NCBI GenBank assembly: GCA_016648135.1
Contig: JADDOH010008093.1
Coordinates: forward strand, 92,730 to 156,729
Reading direction: 5' to 3'
Source of the DNA: Agrypnia vestita
Lineage: Eukaryota; Arthropoda; Insecta; Trichoptera; Phryganeidae
Length of the DNA stretch: 64,000 nt
Below are positions 62,398-64,000 of the stretch, one piece after another. A model generated the notes under the pieces. It worked only from the letters and a program-made list of their open reading frames with translations. It did not search any database and had not been told where the DNA came from. Both the position numbers and the translations under genes were made by a program. Position 1 is the stretch's first letter, and each line of letters begins with the position of its first letter.

Positions 62398-62840
62398 ACC
62401 CACCACCTTCCCAGGGCCATTCTATGAGCCGACGGCTCCCGTATCGGCGCTACTCTTGCATCACCAGGTTGACATTTTTATCTTATTAAAGCCATCCACA
62501 CCACCAAACACTCTTTATTCATTTAAATCACAAAAATACACAAGCATATATATATATAAAAACAAAGCATAATAAGTACAGCAGCATAAATTCCAGAAAC
62601 AAAAGCAAAAGAAACAGGATGAGTACATAAGAAATAATCAGTATATTGCCTGCCTAACATAACTTGGCGTGCGGCAGGATTGGAACTAAAACCCGCCCCG
62701 CCAGCACCCGGCGGCAACCCCTCGCCCTGTCATTCAGTACAATTTTGTATTTGCTCGGGAGCTGTGACATCTTGATTACCAATATACACTGAACTATTAT
62801 GTCCAAAACATCCAAAACAGTCCGGGATGGTGCAAGAACA
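62225..62840. repeat. Pair of direct repeats about 160 bp, 440 bp apart
   Basis: 62235-62390 and 62665-62840 share GGAACTAAAACCCGCCCCGCC, CCCTGTCATTCARTMYAAT, GAGCTGYGACATCTTGATTA and CCGGGATGGTGCAAGAACA. The R1-like tail sits between them. Confidence 0.75.
62398..62490 (-). mobile_element. R1-like LINE 3' UTR relative
   Basis: GACCCACCACCTTCCCAGGG, TATCGGCGCTACTCTTGCAT and CAGGTTGACATTTTTA parallel 4026-4110. More diverged than the copy at 36241. Confidence 0.45.
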
Positions 62841-62978
62841 TTTGCCAATGAAGTATTGAAGTTTTGCGAAGCTGAAAAAGCAAATAATGGACCGATATTA
62901 CCGTTCGAAAGATTGACAGATAGAGCGGCCGCCATCACTGGTTTGTTTTTTAGTGTTGCCCGACCAAATTTCTATTAA
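62799..62978 (+). CDS. 59-codon ORF, helix-turn-helix-like N-terminal exon
   Basis: MSKTSKTVRDGARTFANEVL, KFCEAEKANNGPILPFERLT, DRAAAITGLF. The pattern (VRxxxxxVxxFxxxEkxnGgPilPfxrvxxRxAaaTGxS) resembles a helix-turn-helix-like segment that I associate with insect proteins and DDE-type transposases. A possible donor (ACTG/GTTTGT) sits at codon 48, where the domain would be expected to continue, so the rest may be spliced. I cannot say whether it is a host gene or a transposase exon. Confidence 0.4.
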   Translation: MSKTSKTVRDGARTFANEVLKFCEAEKANNGPILPFERLTDRAAAITGLFFSVARPNFY

Positions 62979-63600
62979 ATGCTCCGACACCGGTCACCAA
63001 ACATTTTGTCCATTATGTATTGTGTAATAAATTTATACCCTGGCAACTTCTATTACGCGACAGGGACGCCCTCCCTCGCACGCCAATTTATACTGGTACG
63101 TCTATAATCGCGTACAGTCTGGAATACAAATTTCTCTGCCGTCTGCCAATCTACACATCAGCAGTACGCAATAATCGTGTGTGCTTTGTACTGATCTACG
63201 CAAATAGGGTGGTTCCATAATATACTAGGTTAGGTTGGGTTAGGTTATCGCCTAAATTCATCGACTATCTTATTTACTATCTTTATGAACCTTTGATTAG
63301 ATGTAAGTGGCATTATATACTTTGGAACCTGAACTTCCGCTCGCATTCATTAATCACATATGTGAATAATAGCATTCCAAAATATACCAGTACTGGCCTT
63401 GTATATAATGTAAGCCTGACTCGCCGCTCCCACATCGGCCCTGTACTTCCAACACTCTGTTTAGCATTATTGATGTGTGACATCTTTACGGATGTAAATC
63501 AAAAATATCTTTACGGGACTAATTTCGTGAATGTGAAAAAAATTCATGCCGTAAAACTGCTGTGCAATTTGGCATATGAATATCTATACATTAGCAGTTT
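62979..63600. other. Unassigned sequence with a short telomere-like run
   Basis: 63224-63247 is AGGTTAGGTTGGGTTAGGTT, four imperfect TTAGG units. A 103-codon plus-strand ORF (63293-63604) is unrecognised. Confidence 0.35.
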
Positions 63601-63735
63601 ATAAAGAGGTAAAGTTTGTAAGTTTGGATGTAATCTCCAAAACTACTCATCCGATTTCAAAAATTCTTTCACCAATATTAAGAATGGACTTTCAGGGTGG
63701 ACATAGGTTATATATTATCCCGTTAAAATAAAAGG
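63601..63735. repeat. Possible common arthropod repeat
   Basis: TGTAATCTCCAAAACTACTC, ATCCGATTTCAAAAATTCTT, TCACCAATATTAAGAATGGA resemble an interspersed motif (CTCTGGAACTACTGAACCGA-type) that I recall from insect genomes. One copy only here. Confidence 0.35.
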
Positions 63736-63739
63736 GCTC

Positions 63740-64000
63740 TTCATGGTGACTTATTTTATTTTCATTTATTTTCATTTATTGGTTTTCTTACAGCCAAATA
63801 ATTAATCAATCTTGAAAAAAAACAATAACAGAGTTTTGGGCCAATTACAAGAAAACACATATATACAATCGATAAAAAATAAGAAAAAACATGTCCAATA
63901 GTGAGTTTGTGTGAGTGTGTGTATTTGTGTGTTTATTTATTTATTTATTTATTTTGTTTTGGGAAAAGTTAACAGCAAAACAATCTTAAAAATTTTCCAC
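63740..64000 (-). mobile_element. LINE-type tails in reverse, cut by window end
   Basis: TTATTTTCATTTATTTTCAT and, after 63935, TTTATTTATTTATTTATTTA suggest two reversed LINE 3' ends. No protein evidence. Confidence 0.35.

Noticed and set aside
61862..62489. Long overlapping ORFs on both strands (189 and 142 codons)
   Set aside because: The region is GC-rich, so stop codons are rare in all frames. Neither frame shows a domain, and parts are duplicated repeat DNA and a LINE 3' UTR.

Overview
The window is from a eukaryote, most likely an insect. It is AT-rich, has no operons or compact genes, and carries short TTAGG-type runs plus transposon families typical of arthropods (RTE, L2/CR1-like and R1-like LINEs, Penelope-like elements, hAT, PIF/Harbinger, Tc1/mariner, pogo-like, piggyBac, tRNA-derived SINEs). 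I could not recognise a single intact host gene. Almost all open reading frames are short, and those I can identify are decayed pieces of mobile elements. The order of insect cannot be fixed from this sequence.

Layout. 0-8 kb: a hAT MITE, four RTE 3' fragments, an R1-like LINE end, and an L2-like LINE split by a hAT MITE with a perfect 8-bp target duplication. 8-17 kb: SINE, hairpin MITE, dispersed repeat B, a 1.2-kb hAT element inserted in repeat F, a long-TIR TA-type MITE, and a hAT MITE that itself contains a 143-bp TA-type MITE. 17-31 kb: two PIF/Harbinger-type elements side by side in a repeat whose empty site is present elsewhere in the window, LINE reverse-transcriptase (RT) fragments, a hAT relic keeping the transposase dimerisation domain, and a Penelope-like element with a GVY-YIG endonuclease remnant. 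31-39 kb: hammerhead-ribozyme-like sequences, a 23-copy 32-bp minisatellite, LINE fragments and a piggyBac-type element with TTAA ends. 39-50 kb: two solo LTRs in opposite orientation, with a nest of Penelope-like elements between them that includes a GIY-YIG domain and two well-formed hammerhead motifs. 50-64 kb: more Harbinger, hAT and pogo-like elements, RTE and LINE tails, and a GC-richer end with one 59-codon helix-turn-helix-like ORF.

The most interesting content is (i) a set of hammerhead ribozyme motifs, three of them with complementary helices I and II and a core matching CUGANGA/GAAA, tied to Penelope-like terminal repeats; (ii) a nesting record in which target-site duplications and paralogous empty sites can be read directly; and (iii) a Harbinger-type non-autonomous element whose roughly 160-codon ORF stays open in two copies that differ only by in-frame indels. 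Family assignments come from termini, target duplications and protein motifs read by eye; no database search was run.
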